From the NCBI GenBank assembly GCA_027576995.1, contig JANBQC010000079.1, forward strand, positions 1-64,000: DNA of 64,000 nt, given 5' to 3'. Each line of letters begins with the position of its first letter. Position 1 is the first letter of the stretch. A program made the translations under genes and the position numbers. Below are positions 14,001-25,410 of the stretch, one piece after another. Below the pieces are notes generated by a model. The model was not told the DNA's origin. It saw only the letters and a program-made list of their open reading frames with translations, and did no database searches. Source of the DNA: Dimargaris cristalligena (taxonomy: Eukaryota > Kickxellomycota > Dimargaritomycetes > Dimargaritales > Dimargaritaceae).

Positions 14001-14070
14001 GGCTGAAGCCCACTGTTTGCTTCAGCTCGCGGATTTACCCGACCTTTACAAGATCTTTGAACGTTGCTAA
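11001..14070 (+). CDS. MLH1: DNA mismatch repair protein MLH1
   Basis: MutL homologue that couples mismatch recognition by MutS-alpha/beta to excision, as a heterodimer with PMS-type partners in the nucleus. Five exons: 11001-12517, 12664-12782, 12921-13234, 13396-13557 and 13771-14070, encoding about 803 residues. The GHL ATPase motifs are intact: [32 protein letters not shown] with the catalytic Glu, DSGHGI and [14 protein letters not shown]. The lid and S5 region follow ([19 protein letters not shown]). A disordered linker of about 110 residues joins to the C-terminal dimerisation domain ([20 protein letters not shown]), and the protein ends in the eukaryotic MLH1-specific FERC. The preferred start is at 11001, since an extra 29 residues from 10914 are not family-like. 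It is divergent from the PX gene and convergent with the aminotransferase. Confidence 0.97.
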
Positions 14071-15525
14071 ATCATCTTTTAGAAGCTGACTTGTTTTCGT
14101 TGTTTCCAATATCCCACTATAATATATATATATTTATACATATTGGCCGGAGCTAGCCAACGGCCTCCAACAACCAACCCCTTACATATGCCAAGAAGCC
14201 TTGTCATTCTCGGGATGTTTCTTAACCAGTCGGAAGCGTATGTGTCCCTTTGCACTGTTCATAGACAAGTCTCGTTTATTGACCTGTACCGGGTTTATTC
14301 TAAAATAAAACTAAGAAGAGCCGACACTCGGCCGAGGCGGTGCCGATGCCAATGTCGATGCATTTAATCTATTCATGGGGATATTCCATAGGCTTGATAG
14401 CCATACCCATAGTAGGCGACCGGTAGAACTGTAAATCAATTTATAGCTCTATCATAATGTATCAATCGACTCAATAAATTAAATAGACGTTGGGTGACTG
14501 GGTGAATTGATCCGCAGTCATGGCGGAAATAAGGGTGATTAATAGTAGGGACCTTGTGGGCTTGCATAGTTCCTCTGATTGGGTCTGCACTTTTTTTAAA
14601 GCGTGAGTGACTGAATGGGTATGGTAAATCGACCAGGGAACTGTTGCTCAAAATTGACTACAATAGACTTGAGTGGTTGTTAATAGCAAGACTGCGGGAA
14701 AAATAACACATGAAGCCGGTCCAAATAATATTAAACTTGGACTGGATACCACTGGTCTATAAAATACTACTTCCAAATTTACATGTAGACCCTGTTCGAC
14801 ACCCTTTACAATTAAATTAAACTACTTGCGTGCTTTTAAGGGCTATGTACGGAGAAACATCAAAGGTTGAAATGAGTAATGCCTTACACTGAAACCAGTC
14901 TGCTTCAAGAAATTGTTGCTGTCGATGGTAATTCCAGCAACCGGCTGATATACTTAAAATAACATAACAGTTGGTGAAGACATGGGTGTAGTGAAACTAT
15001 GCATTATGGCCCTGTAACTGATATTTGATTCGGGTTTGATAATACAATTATTATTAGAGAATGGGCCAATTTAGCTGATTAGGTTTCTAAACAGTCTGCT
15101 ATAAATTACCCGGGTTTATCGCGCCTAGTTTAGTGGAGGGTGCAGTAGTTTCAGTAACAACTGCCTGTCTTGGAATATGTCTGGGAATAGCAATAGGGCT
15201 TGCTTCCGATACTTGCTGTATATACTATATTCAACCAATAAGTTGTATATTTACATTTCCCCGGGCATTTTAGTCCCATAAAAGTGGTTTTAACCCATAT
15301 TGTATTGTATATTTGGGATATTGGTATAGCTTTGTTGACGAAGCAAAAAGGGATGAGATGAAGTGTATGAAGTAATTCCAGTTTGGCCGAAAGTTATAAA
15401 GTGGTCAGAATATCTTTAATTATAATAGTAAAAAAACAAGGTGGGTACAGCCAATGGCAATAACCCGGGAAGTTGGCGAAAGCATCACCCTACAGGTTGG
15501 TTGGTGATTAAGCCAACCGAAATAT
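14071..15525. other. Convergent intergenic region, AT-rich
   Basis: About 1.45 kb between the 3' ends of MLH1 and the aminotransferase gene. It is AT-rich, with an (AT)n run near 14120-14135. The short ORFs here show no family resemblance. No gene supported. Confidence 0.5.
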
Positions 15526-17624
15526 TTAATAGTTGCGCACGACATCATCGATGGCCTGCGCCACATGTTGCACATTGTGAGTAGAAAGACCGGCCATGGA
15601 AATGCGGCCGTTTTTGGTCATATAAATATGGTGCTTCTTAACCATGTAGTTAACCTGTTCAGGATTCAAACCAGTGAAGGTAAACATGCCAATCTGGCTA
15701 GTAATATGGTCCCAGTTACCGGGGGTACCCTTCTCCAACATGAGCCGGCGCAGTTCGGCGCGCATGTCGAGGATTCGACCCGACATGAATCGCAAGCTGT
15801 CTTTCCACTCGGCCAGCAGGGTGGGAGAGTTCAACACGGTACTGGCCACGCGGGCACCGTACAGCGGAGGGTTGGAAATGATAGCCCGCGAGGCCCGGGC
15901 AATCTGGCTCCGTACTTGGTTAGCCACGGCGGCGTTGCGGGTAACCACATGGTAGCAGCCGACACGCTCGCCGTAAAGACCAAGGTTCTTGGCAAATGAC
16001 TGGGCAATGGAGCATTCGAAGCCGCGTTCGATAAAGTAGCGGATGGCAAAGGCGTCTCTATCCAAATCACCACTGGCAAAACCCTGGTAAGCACAGTCGA
16101 AGAAAGGGAAGTGGCCCTTGGCCTGCATCACATCGGCGATACGCTTCCACTGTTCCTGGGTAGGGTCCACGCCGGTGGGGTTGTGGGCGCAGGCGTGTAA
16201 TAAAACAATCGAGCCGCTGGGGGCATCCTGAAGCGAGGACAGCATGCCGGCCAAGTCCAAGCCCAGGGTGGCTGGGTCGTAGTATTTGTAGTCCTGGGTC
16301 TCAAGACTGGCCGAGTTGAAAATGTTCTTGTGGTTGGCCCAGGTAGGGTCAGACAGAAGCACCAAGGTGCCCTTGGGGTAGAATCGCGACAGGAAGGTAG
16401 CCCCCAGGAAATTGGCACCAGTGCCGGAGATGGTCTGGAAGCTCACAACCTAGTAAAATGAATAAGAGTGAATAGGTCAGGATGTGAGTAAGTAATTAGA
16501 TGGTTTCCAGTCTCCACGAATTGTTATACTGGGCTAGAATGCATACATATATATATGTTGAGGTATGTGTAAATCGAGAAGCAATAAAGTGCATATTTAT
16601 AATCAATAACACTTACCCGCTGGTCAACGATGGCTGGGTTATCGGATCCGAGTAAGAGAACGGCCGCGGCGTCAGTGAATGATTTGAGACCAGCGATAGG
16701 GAGGTACTCGTGTTCGAGTTGAGCGTCGGCGATCTGCTTCTCGGCCTATATCAAACGTAAAAGGAGAGGTGTCCCAGACGGAGAAATTAAATAAAGGGAT
16801 AATCAAGAGATGGTTAATATGCAATGGAAGAGAGAAGGTGGCGGAATGGTGTTGGTGAAACGAAAAAAGCACCGCCACTGTAGATCTAAAAGAGGGGGCC
16901 CCGTAAGCATATATTTAGTTGGCCAATAGATCAAACACAGGCAGGCACGAGCACATCACCCAGGAGGCCCGGCTTCCCGAGGGGGAGGGCCAAGGTACCC
17001 AAGTGTCCCCCCCCAGTACCCAGACTATTACAGCCAAAAGGACAGGGATTCCACAGTTGAATGAGCACGGCGGTACCCTTTGCTTGATGACTAAACCTGG
17101 TTTCGTAATACAGAGTATATTAAACCCATAAGAGACCCGTCTTGCAGACGCCGGTTCCCGATTATTTAATTTACAACCTGGGAGACAGAATACTTATGAC
17201 ATACCTTGCGAACCACGGGGAGCACCCAGGGCTTACCGTCATTATCACGGTAAGCGCCAACGCCCAGATCGACTTTCTGGTCGGAGGTGTCACTCTTGTA
17301 CATGGTAGAGAGATTCAGAATGGCATCCGGGGGAGCCAGGGGAACATCGGCGAAAGCGGAGACTAAAGCCAAGACGTATGCGGTGAGCCATGGGTGAAAA
17401 AGGGGGGGGAGTAAAAATGTTGTGGTTAACGAAGCGTAAGATTAGTCCGGAGAACAGTGCTCACATAGGTGTGTTTAGACAGGGTCTATAATGGGGGAAA
17501 GGGTAGTCACACCAAGTTTGCCGTTAATTCGGGGACGTGGAGGCAGGTTGCCCCCCGTTAACCGCCGAAGGGAGCGGATAGAATACAACAGGGTAAAGGT
17601 GAAGCCAACGGTACCTTCGGACAT
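15526..17624 (-). CDS. GOT1: Aspartate aminotransferase, cytosolic type
   Basis: PLP-dependent enzyme interconverting aspartate + 2-oxoglutarate and oxaloacetate + glutamate (malate-aspartate shuttle, amino-acid metabolism). Four exons on the minus strand: 17624-17615 (MSE plus one base), 17362-17205, 16745-16617 and 16449-15526, giving 406 residues, the normal family length. Visible signatures are VDLGVGAYRDNDGKPWVLP, the HNPTGVDP loop, DCAYQGFASGD, the PLP Schiff-base lysine in SFAKN (about Lys253) and the carboxylate-binding Arg in GRISMAGL. The N-terminal AFADVPLAPPDAI and HIYMTKNGRISMAGL fit fungal cytosolic enzymes. The first donor (GTACCG) is weak, so exon 1 is the least certain part. 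An in-frame ATG at 17714 would add 30 residues that are rich in basic and Pro residues and lack acids; see findings. Final residues are VVRNY. Confidence 0.95.
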
Positions 17625-17714
17625 GGTGGAGGGGGAGCGGAGGTGTTGGGCGACGAGGTGGAGACGGGCCAATGGGGAATGAGTAGGGCGGGGAGAGAGT
17701 TGAGGTGACGCCAT

Positions 17715-20700
17715 GGTTGGGAAGCCGAAGAAGTGCTCTATATACTACCTGCGAAGGGGGGTGGGTGGGGGAAGGAATGGGGGGGTGAGTCATGGACCCA
17801 CTGTGTATGGATGGAATAGGGGAGGGATGCATTGGATAGGCGGGTGGTGGTGGTGGGCAACGCAATAGACGAAGACGGGGGGGATTCGAGGGTAGGAAAT
17901 CAATCCCAAAGGGAATATTAATTAACCCATCGGGATGAAGTTTCGGCTCTATGCGTTCCCCCCGCGGTTAACCACATTGGGGAGGACATATGCATACAAA
18001 GAAGAACATACATGCAGAGAGCCAAGCTAAAGCAGGCCACCAGCAAGATCCATCACCATCACCGCCAGTTAGGGCGGGTGGCCTAAGCGGCTTTCTAGAA
18101 CCTTAGCCAATACTTGACACGCAAAGCCAAGTGCCCGGTCACACCAGCTGTTCCTTGAACAGAAAGTCAATAGGTCAACGGCAATTATTTCACCACCCCT
18201 ATAATCAGGGACGAGAGCCCCCGAGAAAGCACTGGAGAAAGAAGAGGGGAGGAGAAGAAAAACAGGGACGAAACAAGTCGGAAGAAGTCCTGGATAATCA
18301 CCCCACCACTAAATGCTAATGGTCTGTGGAACCTCCACTTACCTATCTGGGACAAAACGGCTAAATGAAAGTAAAAATAATCACACACGGATCCTGAAAG
18401 TGCAGAGGGAGAGGGAGTTTTCAACCGAGAGAGTAAGCGGGAGGGCCTAAAGAGTATCCCCAACCAATTATTGCCGTGAAAGTGCCGAGGATATTGGGAA
18501 TGTACGAGGGGAGACGGGTAGGCGAATACGTTTGTGTGTGTGTGTGTGTATATGCGGCGTTCGTTACGGCGGGTGGGGTTTCCTTTCCTTTCGGAGTATT
18601 TCGGGTGGACCAAGATGGGGTTAGAGGGTTGACTGCGGCAACGACTAGATTAATTGTGGATAGAATGGGCAGGTGAGCCGCGGAATATAGCTGGCTGTAT
18701 GGTTTCAACAAACTACCTTGAGAAAATCGACGGAATTATCTAAGTGTGGAACAAAGAACCCTAAAGGTACGTACGAGGTTGGCTGCGCTTTGGGGTATGA
18801 GTGGGTTGCAGCAGATGTGGAATACCAAAAATTAAACAATACTTGGTTAAATGGCGGGATTACAAACAACGAGATAGCCTTGGGACATCGACCAGCCAGC
18901 GGATGACATCCATTTTATATCAGTTGTTGAAGCACTGTTGGGCCCATGGCTGGCAGACACAATTGGGCATGGATAGTTAGTCCCGTGGTCGAGTCCAAGT
19001 GGGATCCACGACGTAATCTCTAACTGACTAACTCTATATGCGCAAAGTGAACGTGAAAATGGTCGGCAGCTGAAAGTCAAAGCCCTCCACAGGCTGACTA
19101 GGGAAATGGGCCCCTAATGGCCCTGTGTAATTAGAGGTGTAATGACCCCGTTGTTCCCTGCTTTCCTTTGCCCCCCAATTCACCTACGAACTAATCAGCG
19201 TTGGGATGAGGTTATTGGCATATCGGGCAATCGGTACTAAAGGAGAGAGAAGAGGCCAGTCACAATCCCCCGCCACCTACTCATGTGCCATCCAATCGTG
19301 GACTATTGCCATAGGCAAATCAGGTGAGAGTAGAGCATAAGCTATTCACTCCGCTGTTGTTGGGATGAAGGGGGGGAGGGTCCCTGAAGAATTCCTGCAA
19401 GCTATAGGGCTTTAATTGGTGGCTCTATGCATGATATCCATGAAACACTCGGCGACCCGAGATACCCTTTCAACCACAAATTAAGCCACCAGGGACAGAA
19501 CCCGTATCGAGCCATATCAGGTAGGTCAGTAGCGGGCATTTCCCAATACTATGCTTACCAAACTCCAAGGGTTCGTTTTTTATTGTAAATTAATCGCAAG
19601 CGGTTATGTATGTGGGTAAAAGTGTAGCTATAGGTAACTGTGAGTAAGCAATAAGCAACAGGTAAAGCAAATGGCTACTGTACCAATGATGTAATAGAAC
19701 ATGGTAGTAGTACCATAGGTATCCAACGGTCCAGTGAATAATTGATGACCAAGGGGTGGGTTCGATATAGTTGCCCTCCATATAAATATGGTGTCGGGGG
19801 CATCCAGATGGATGAATTGGGGCCCGCGGTAGGGGACTGAATAGTATAGTGGAAATCAACCAGAGTAAGAACTGATTTAAAAACGGAGGAGTCCCAGATG
19901 TATTGGATAGGATTCTCCCATCTATCAGGAACTACTGCCCTTCAGATCCCAGTAATCACTACTTCGGTAGATTAAATGGAATTCTAAAGGGCATAATGTG
20001 AAGAAATGGTGGGGAAACACAATGGTAAGCGCTTCTAATCCTAACCAGCGTATTTAGCCTGGATGCCTTTTATCCAGCAGAAGCAACTCCAAACCCGGTT
20101 TAGAAGGTCAGACCATCAAGTTAACATGGGCAATACTAGTGCGGCTGTGAAGCCCGGGGGGTGAGGGCTGTGGGGTGGGGATAAAGCGATTTAGAAATCA
20201 GATCAAGTGGATGATAATAATAAGGAAAAGGCTAACACAGCAAGTAATAAAATCACGGTTGAATCATGGGAATCAACGGTAGTTAAATGTAATAAGATAA
20301 AAATAAAAAGAGGTGAATTAATTAATTAATCAACGAACTGGGCCAAAGAAGGGAGGTAAGGCTCTGTGGGGGAAGGAAATGGGTGTGCGGGGGTGGAGTA
20401 GTGGATATAAATGGGAGGGAAGGGTGGTGCCAAAAAAAAATAAAGCTGAAATGAAATGAAAAGAGACAAGGGAGATGCGGAAGGAGTAATGGAACCGGAT
20501 CAATTAAAATCCGAAGACGCTTGGGTGCAACGACTGGTGGTGGCGGGAAATGGAACGACACACAGCAAGAAAGACTCGCTGAAAGAGAAATGTGGCAATG
20601 AAGGGGAGGGAGAGGTAGTAATAAAGTTCATCAAAGGATAAATGGACTTAAAGCCGAGTCAAGTAATAAAAAAGAGAAATAAGTAAATAAAGATGTCAAA

Positions 20701-20797
20701 TCATTGACCAAATCGAAAAGATAACTAAATAAAATGCATCAATGGGGAAATTGAAGGCGATACCCGAGTTGCTGGGAAAACAGAGAACAATCCTTAA
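17715..20797. other. Large intergenic region, no supportable gene
   Basis: About 3 kb with no ORF that looks like a protein on either strand. It holds the aminotransferase 5' region (near 17.7 kb, G-rich with GGTGGGTGGGGG-type runs). There is a (GT)n microsatellite at about 18533-18548 and an ATTA repeat at about 20318-20330. The purine-rich stretch just before 20797 is probably the 3' end of the RRM gene. Long non-coding transcripts cannot be excluded by eye. Confidence 0.45.
18533..18548. repeat. (GT)n microsatellite
   Basis: Uninterrupted GT dinucleotide run in the large intergenic region between the aminotransferase and the RRM gene. No coding role; useful only as a marker. Confidence 0.8.
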
Positions 20798-23328
20798 TTA
20801 CAGAGTTAGCTTAGTCTCGGTAATATGACTCAACTGGTCCTCCGGCGAGCTCAGGCTGGGATGCGATCCCGAAGCGACAGCAGCGGTGGATGAGGCTGCC
20901 GTCGATTTGCCAGTATGCCCGGTGCCGCTGCTACTGCCGCTGATACTAGCATCTAACGAATGCGGCGAAGTCGGGTGGTGCATGCGGGGATGTCCCATGG
21001 CCGCGGGATGGCCCCCACTGGTGAGCTGATCGATACTCGGCTGGTAGTGGGGATTGAGAGCCAAGCTCGAATAGATGGGCGCCACCGGGAAGTGGGGGAA
21101 AGGCGGAGGGTGTCCATGGGCGTGGGCATGTGCGTGAGCATGAGGGTGGGCATGGGCGTGCGGGTGGGGATGGGCCGCGTACATCGGGGGCAGCATCGCC
21201 GATGCTAGGCTGCCCGAGTGGGCGAGACCCGGGTAATACATGGCGGGGCCCAGTTCGGCCAAACCATCGCCCCCACTGCCACCGCTACTGCCCGCTCGTC
21301 CAGCCGAGTCCCGACCCGAGCGCGATGACTCCCCTTCACCGTCCCGGCCGGAACGCGACGGGCGACGCTTAACGGTCTGGCTCTTGAGTTTCTTCTGGGC
21401 GGCCGAGTCGGCAAAGCGCATCTGGAGGGGGGCCGTACCACCGGGCAAAGTCTTGCCATTGAATTTCTGGATCAGGTCGATCGCTGATTCACGGTCAGCC
21501 AGTCTGTGGGAATGCCGCGCAAAATAGCAAATTAATAGACCGTTAGATTAGCCCGTGGGTAGGATGGAAATATAATGGATCCGCGAGAATTCTAGGGTGA
21601 TTGATTAGGGCATATGCTCATAGGGGGGACACCGATGTACATAAATGCAACACGACAATTATGTATACACACCTACCCCCCACCCTTTTCGAAAAAAAAT
21701 ACATAGCAGGTAATAACCCAACCCGGCCGGTTACACTCCACATCAAACCTGTTGAATCGTTACAACTACCCGCATGGATCGGCACTTTACCTGACAAAAC
21801 CAACCCCGCGGCTAGCCTTCTCCTCGTCCTTGCGAAGGATACGCGGCGAAATGATGCTGTAGTTTTCGAACAGGGAAATCAGCTCGGCCTCGGTCATGTT
21901 AAGCGGCAGGTTGGAGATGTACACATTGGTGGAGGACTTGTCCTGCATGTTCTTAAGGCGGGTCTTGAACGAGTCCTTAGCCAAGGAGGCCTGGTAGCCC
22001 ATTTCGTTGAGCTTGATTATGGCGTGGTGGGTTTCATCAATGGACTCGTACATGACAAACCCGAAGCCCTTACAGGCCTGGGTGGTTTCGTCCAGAATGG
22101 CCTTAGAGGAGGTGATCTTCCCGAATCTGTGGGTATGGCATATGGTAAAATATACAAGGGGAATGATAAAGAATATATCAAGTAAGATCCCTGCTAATTA
22201 AAAGTCACCGCACTAATGATGGCAGTGGAAATATTAATATAAATACTATTACTACTACTAATAGTAATAATAATAAAGGAATAAACAGGTGTCATAAAAG
22301 GGAAGAAAACAATGCACTGGGGAGAAAGTGAATGGGGTGACTTAAAAGGACTATTGCAGGGCTCGGATGTTGGGGAAAAAGGTCCCACAGATTGCCCCAA
22401 AACAAGGGGGCATATAATCAATCATCCAAACCAAGGAATGTCTACCAACCATACCACCACTCCCCCCCCTTCATATAATATATACTACACATGTCCGCAA
22501 CACCGTCCTCCGCCTGATTATAAATAGATTGATGGGGGTGTGGGTGGGAAAAGTTGCCCACCCCTGGTTCCAGCCAGCAGGTAGATAAAGCAGATGGACT
22601 TACGCTGAACACATGCGATTCAAGGAATCATCGGTCATATCGTTGGGCAGATTACGGATATACACATTGGTGTTATCCCGGGCCAGTTCGTAGGCCGCCT
22701 GGCGACTCAGGGAGTCCGGGTGGCGACCGGGGGAGAGCAGAGCCGCGGATGGGTAACCGCGCACCAGACCCGCTGCGGCCATGGTGCCGCCGGGCGACAT
22801 CATGAGGGGGCTGGTGGCGGAATAGGGCGAGGTCAGGGTCATACCCCGGGGGGACCCCAAGGAGCCGGGGCTGGCCAGTCCCATCGCGGCGCTGGCGGGG
22901 GTGCCAGCAACAAGGCCATTCGGCGACCCGGGGTGGCGGGGATCGAAACTCTGGATGAAATGGCTGTAGTAAAAGTACGGCGAAGTAGGGGGGGATTGCA
23001 GGTGCATGTTACCCCCGACGCCCGCGCTGGACATGGGCGGCGGGCTGTGGGTCATGTAGGGGCTGGTGGGCCCGGGGGAAGCATAGGGCGAAGTGGGCGG
23101 TGATACGGCGGAAGCCGACTGGCCGATCTGCGGCGGCAGGCCGGCCCCCGAACCTCCCCCGGCGGTGGCGGCGGCTAGACTGGCAGGGTAGTAGCCGTAG
23201 GGCGGGGCGACGGGATGGGCGGGCAGTAGCGTGGACGGGTAAAGAGCGTGGTGGTGGGTGGGGGCGGAATGGTGCGACCCGGTGGGGTCGTCCTCGTGGT
23301 AGTTGACGGGCCCGTTGCGATCAGCCAT
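20798..23328 (-). CDS. RBMS/MSSP-like protein with two RRMs
   Basis: Predicted single-stranded nucleic-acid/RNA-binding regulator. Three exons on the minus strand: 23328-22604, 22126-21791 and 21503-20798, giving 588 residues. RRM1 (about 220-295) has RNP2 VYIRNL and RNP1 KGFGFVMY; RRM2 (about 307-378) has VYISNL and RGVGFVRL. Their closeness, the short linker, and NVYISNLPLNMTEAEL followed by RILRKDEEKASRGVGF match the animal RBMS (MSSP) family better than Pab1 or Nrd1 types. The N-terminal 215 residues are Pro/Ser/Gly-rich with repeated SPPTSPY-type units. The C-terminus has a basic stretch (KKLKSQTVKRRPSRSGRDG) and a long alternating His-Ala/Pro tract encoded at about 21109-21186. Both introns interrupt RRM coding regions. 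The RRM architecture is certain; RBMS orthology is likely but unproven. Confidence 0.85.
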
Positions 23329-25410
23329 TCGAGTTATAGGGGTAGTGTATGGTGGGTGTTAGCGAGTAATCCGCGTCAACGATGAGAGTTATATAGAGTT
23401 ATATATATGTATATATATGAAAGTATAAAAGTATATGATAAAGGAGAAAACCAGGGGGGCGGGAGTATCGATACTTGAACGGATAACGATAGACGAGCAG
23501 GCCTTAGCAAGGAAGCTCCAGGGGATAGAAAAGAGAAAAGTAAAGGAATGCAACCGAGGAAGCCCACAAGAAAAGAGAGAGTGAAGTAGAAGTAGAATCA
23601 ACAAGACCAAGTAGATGACCCAACCACCGGCTTATAGTGAGGGGCGCAGGGTGGGACGGGTGAAAGAAACCACTGTTATAATTCCAAACTCCGCCATGCG
23701 TGCAATGGGTGTGTACCCGTTTGTTTACCCCTTCCACCCAATCACCCTAGCCCAATCCCCTCTTTTTTTGTCCCGCCCCTCCACCCCCCGTTTCCTTCGT
23801 TACCGTCCCGATACAGATGCATTCGACTTGGTATGTTTAGACGGAGGAAATGAATGTAGATCAGCCTAGTAATTCACCAGACCCTTCCCCTCTTGTATCC
23901 AACGACACTCTTTCTCGTATTCTCTGCGGCTTAGAAATACAAAACGCTGCCAATGAAGACGGGGCATGGTTGTCAAGCAGCCAGAAAGGAGAAAAGGAGA
24001 GTAGAAAGGCGAGGGGTGAGGAGAGGGAGGCGCTCCTCCGCCGGCAGGTGCATAATGTGGAGTGCAGCCGGCACTCTTCTTCATCCCTCACTAAGCCTAC
24101 GCTGGATTGCCGGGATTACCCGCTGTCTCTCTCTTTCGCTCTCTATATTCCATATCATCACCGCCACTTCCACGCCCCGTTGTGCTTAGCGGGCCACCTC
24201 CTTTGGCACTTGGCAGGGCCGTAGGCCTTGGGCTCCATCCGCGTAACTCCTTTTAGGACCCCCACTTAGTTAGTTATTAGTTAATTAGTTAGTTATTTAG
24301 CTAGCTAGCTAATTGGCTAGTTCATTAATGAGCTACCCACCTCTCCGTGCTTACTCATCCGCCTTGTCCCACTGGCCGGAAACACATCCCGCCCAGTCCG
24401 CGATATACTCGGTCTGTTGTTCATATACTGGGCGACCTAGACGCCCTCACTCCATTTGGCCAAAGTGGTATATTATATACGCTGCATAGTTGACTGTGCC
24501 ACTGGCGCGATTGGATCCCCACAACGCCAGCTTCATGGTTCTGCTCACCTGATCCCCCCCTCCTCCATCCTTGGTATATCGGCCTCGAATTGGTTGTCCA
24601 AGTACCCTGGGCCATACACCACAAAGGTCACTCGATGTCTTTGTCCCATCGCCTATCAACTCATTCCATCGGCCCCGATTAAACGGCACGTGGGACAGTT
24701 CCTGTGTCACTGCAATTAGGTTCCAGCGGAAGACGGCTGCGTCTCCCTCTCGCCCCTCTTCTGCCATCGAGGATACTCAAATGAATAATGGTACTCCATA
24801 GAATAGGTGCGCTACATTATCGGACCAGCAAGCCCCTATATATACCAGCGACTACCTGCCGCCCGCCTCATCCCCCCGCAACTGAATCCTTGGAACCTTC
24901 AAGAAGTGCCCCGGTTAGGTTATTTACCGCTCGCCCCCTTCAGCATTACTGTATGCTTTAAACCACCATTATCCCAATTCCCTAATCTTGGTGTTTACCC
25001 ATCGAACGCGTCGTAATTCCCCTATTTCCACTATAATGATTTAAGATAGGACCAAGGGTTTATAGAGTATCCCCACTAAGCATATAAGGAAAATCAAGTC
25101 CCCAAACAGTCTTAGCGGATGCTTTGATTGAAGACCAGCCTGCTGGCCTTGACACAACAATACCGATATGGATATGAATATGAATATAGATATAGATATA
25201 AAAATTGGTATAGATATGCTCCTGTTTCAAGGCTATACGTCGAAATAAAAAACTAAATTAATACTAATAAATAATCCACCGAAGGGTCGGGGTGAAATAC
25301 AGGTGGGGCCGCTATGGCAAGAGAAACCAAAGTGAGCGGAGACAGGCCGACTGGCACATAAATATGGGGTAAGGTCGTAAATCGAAAGACGTGGCATGCT
25401 AACCTGGTAG
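23329..25410. other. Intergenic region with simple repeats
   Basis: About 2.1 kb. The part next to 23328 should contain the promoter and leader of the RRM gene. Repeats: TTAGT/GCTA-type units at about 24265-24330 and (GATATA)n at about 25165-25200. Short overlapping ORFs occur at 23850-24224 (+) and 24447-24767 (-); only the second is listed separately, at low confidence. Confidence 0.45.
24447..24767 (-). CDS. Hypothetical small protein, doubtful
   Basis: A 106-codon minus-strand ORF beginning MAEEGREGDAAVFRWN. I recognise no domain, signal peptide or membrane segment. A donor-like GTGAGC follows the codons for GGDQ inside the ORF, so it could instead be a first exon. Several plus-strand frames are open over the same bases, which argues against it. 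It may be chance. Confidence 0.18.
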   Translation of the reverse strand: MAEEGREGDAAVFRWNLIAVTQELSHVPFNRGRWNELIGDGTKTSSDLCGVWPRVLGQPIRGRYTKDGGGGDQVSRTMKLALWGSNRASGTVNYAAYIIYHFGQME

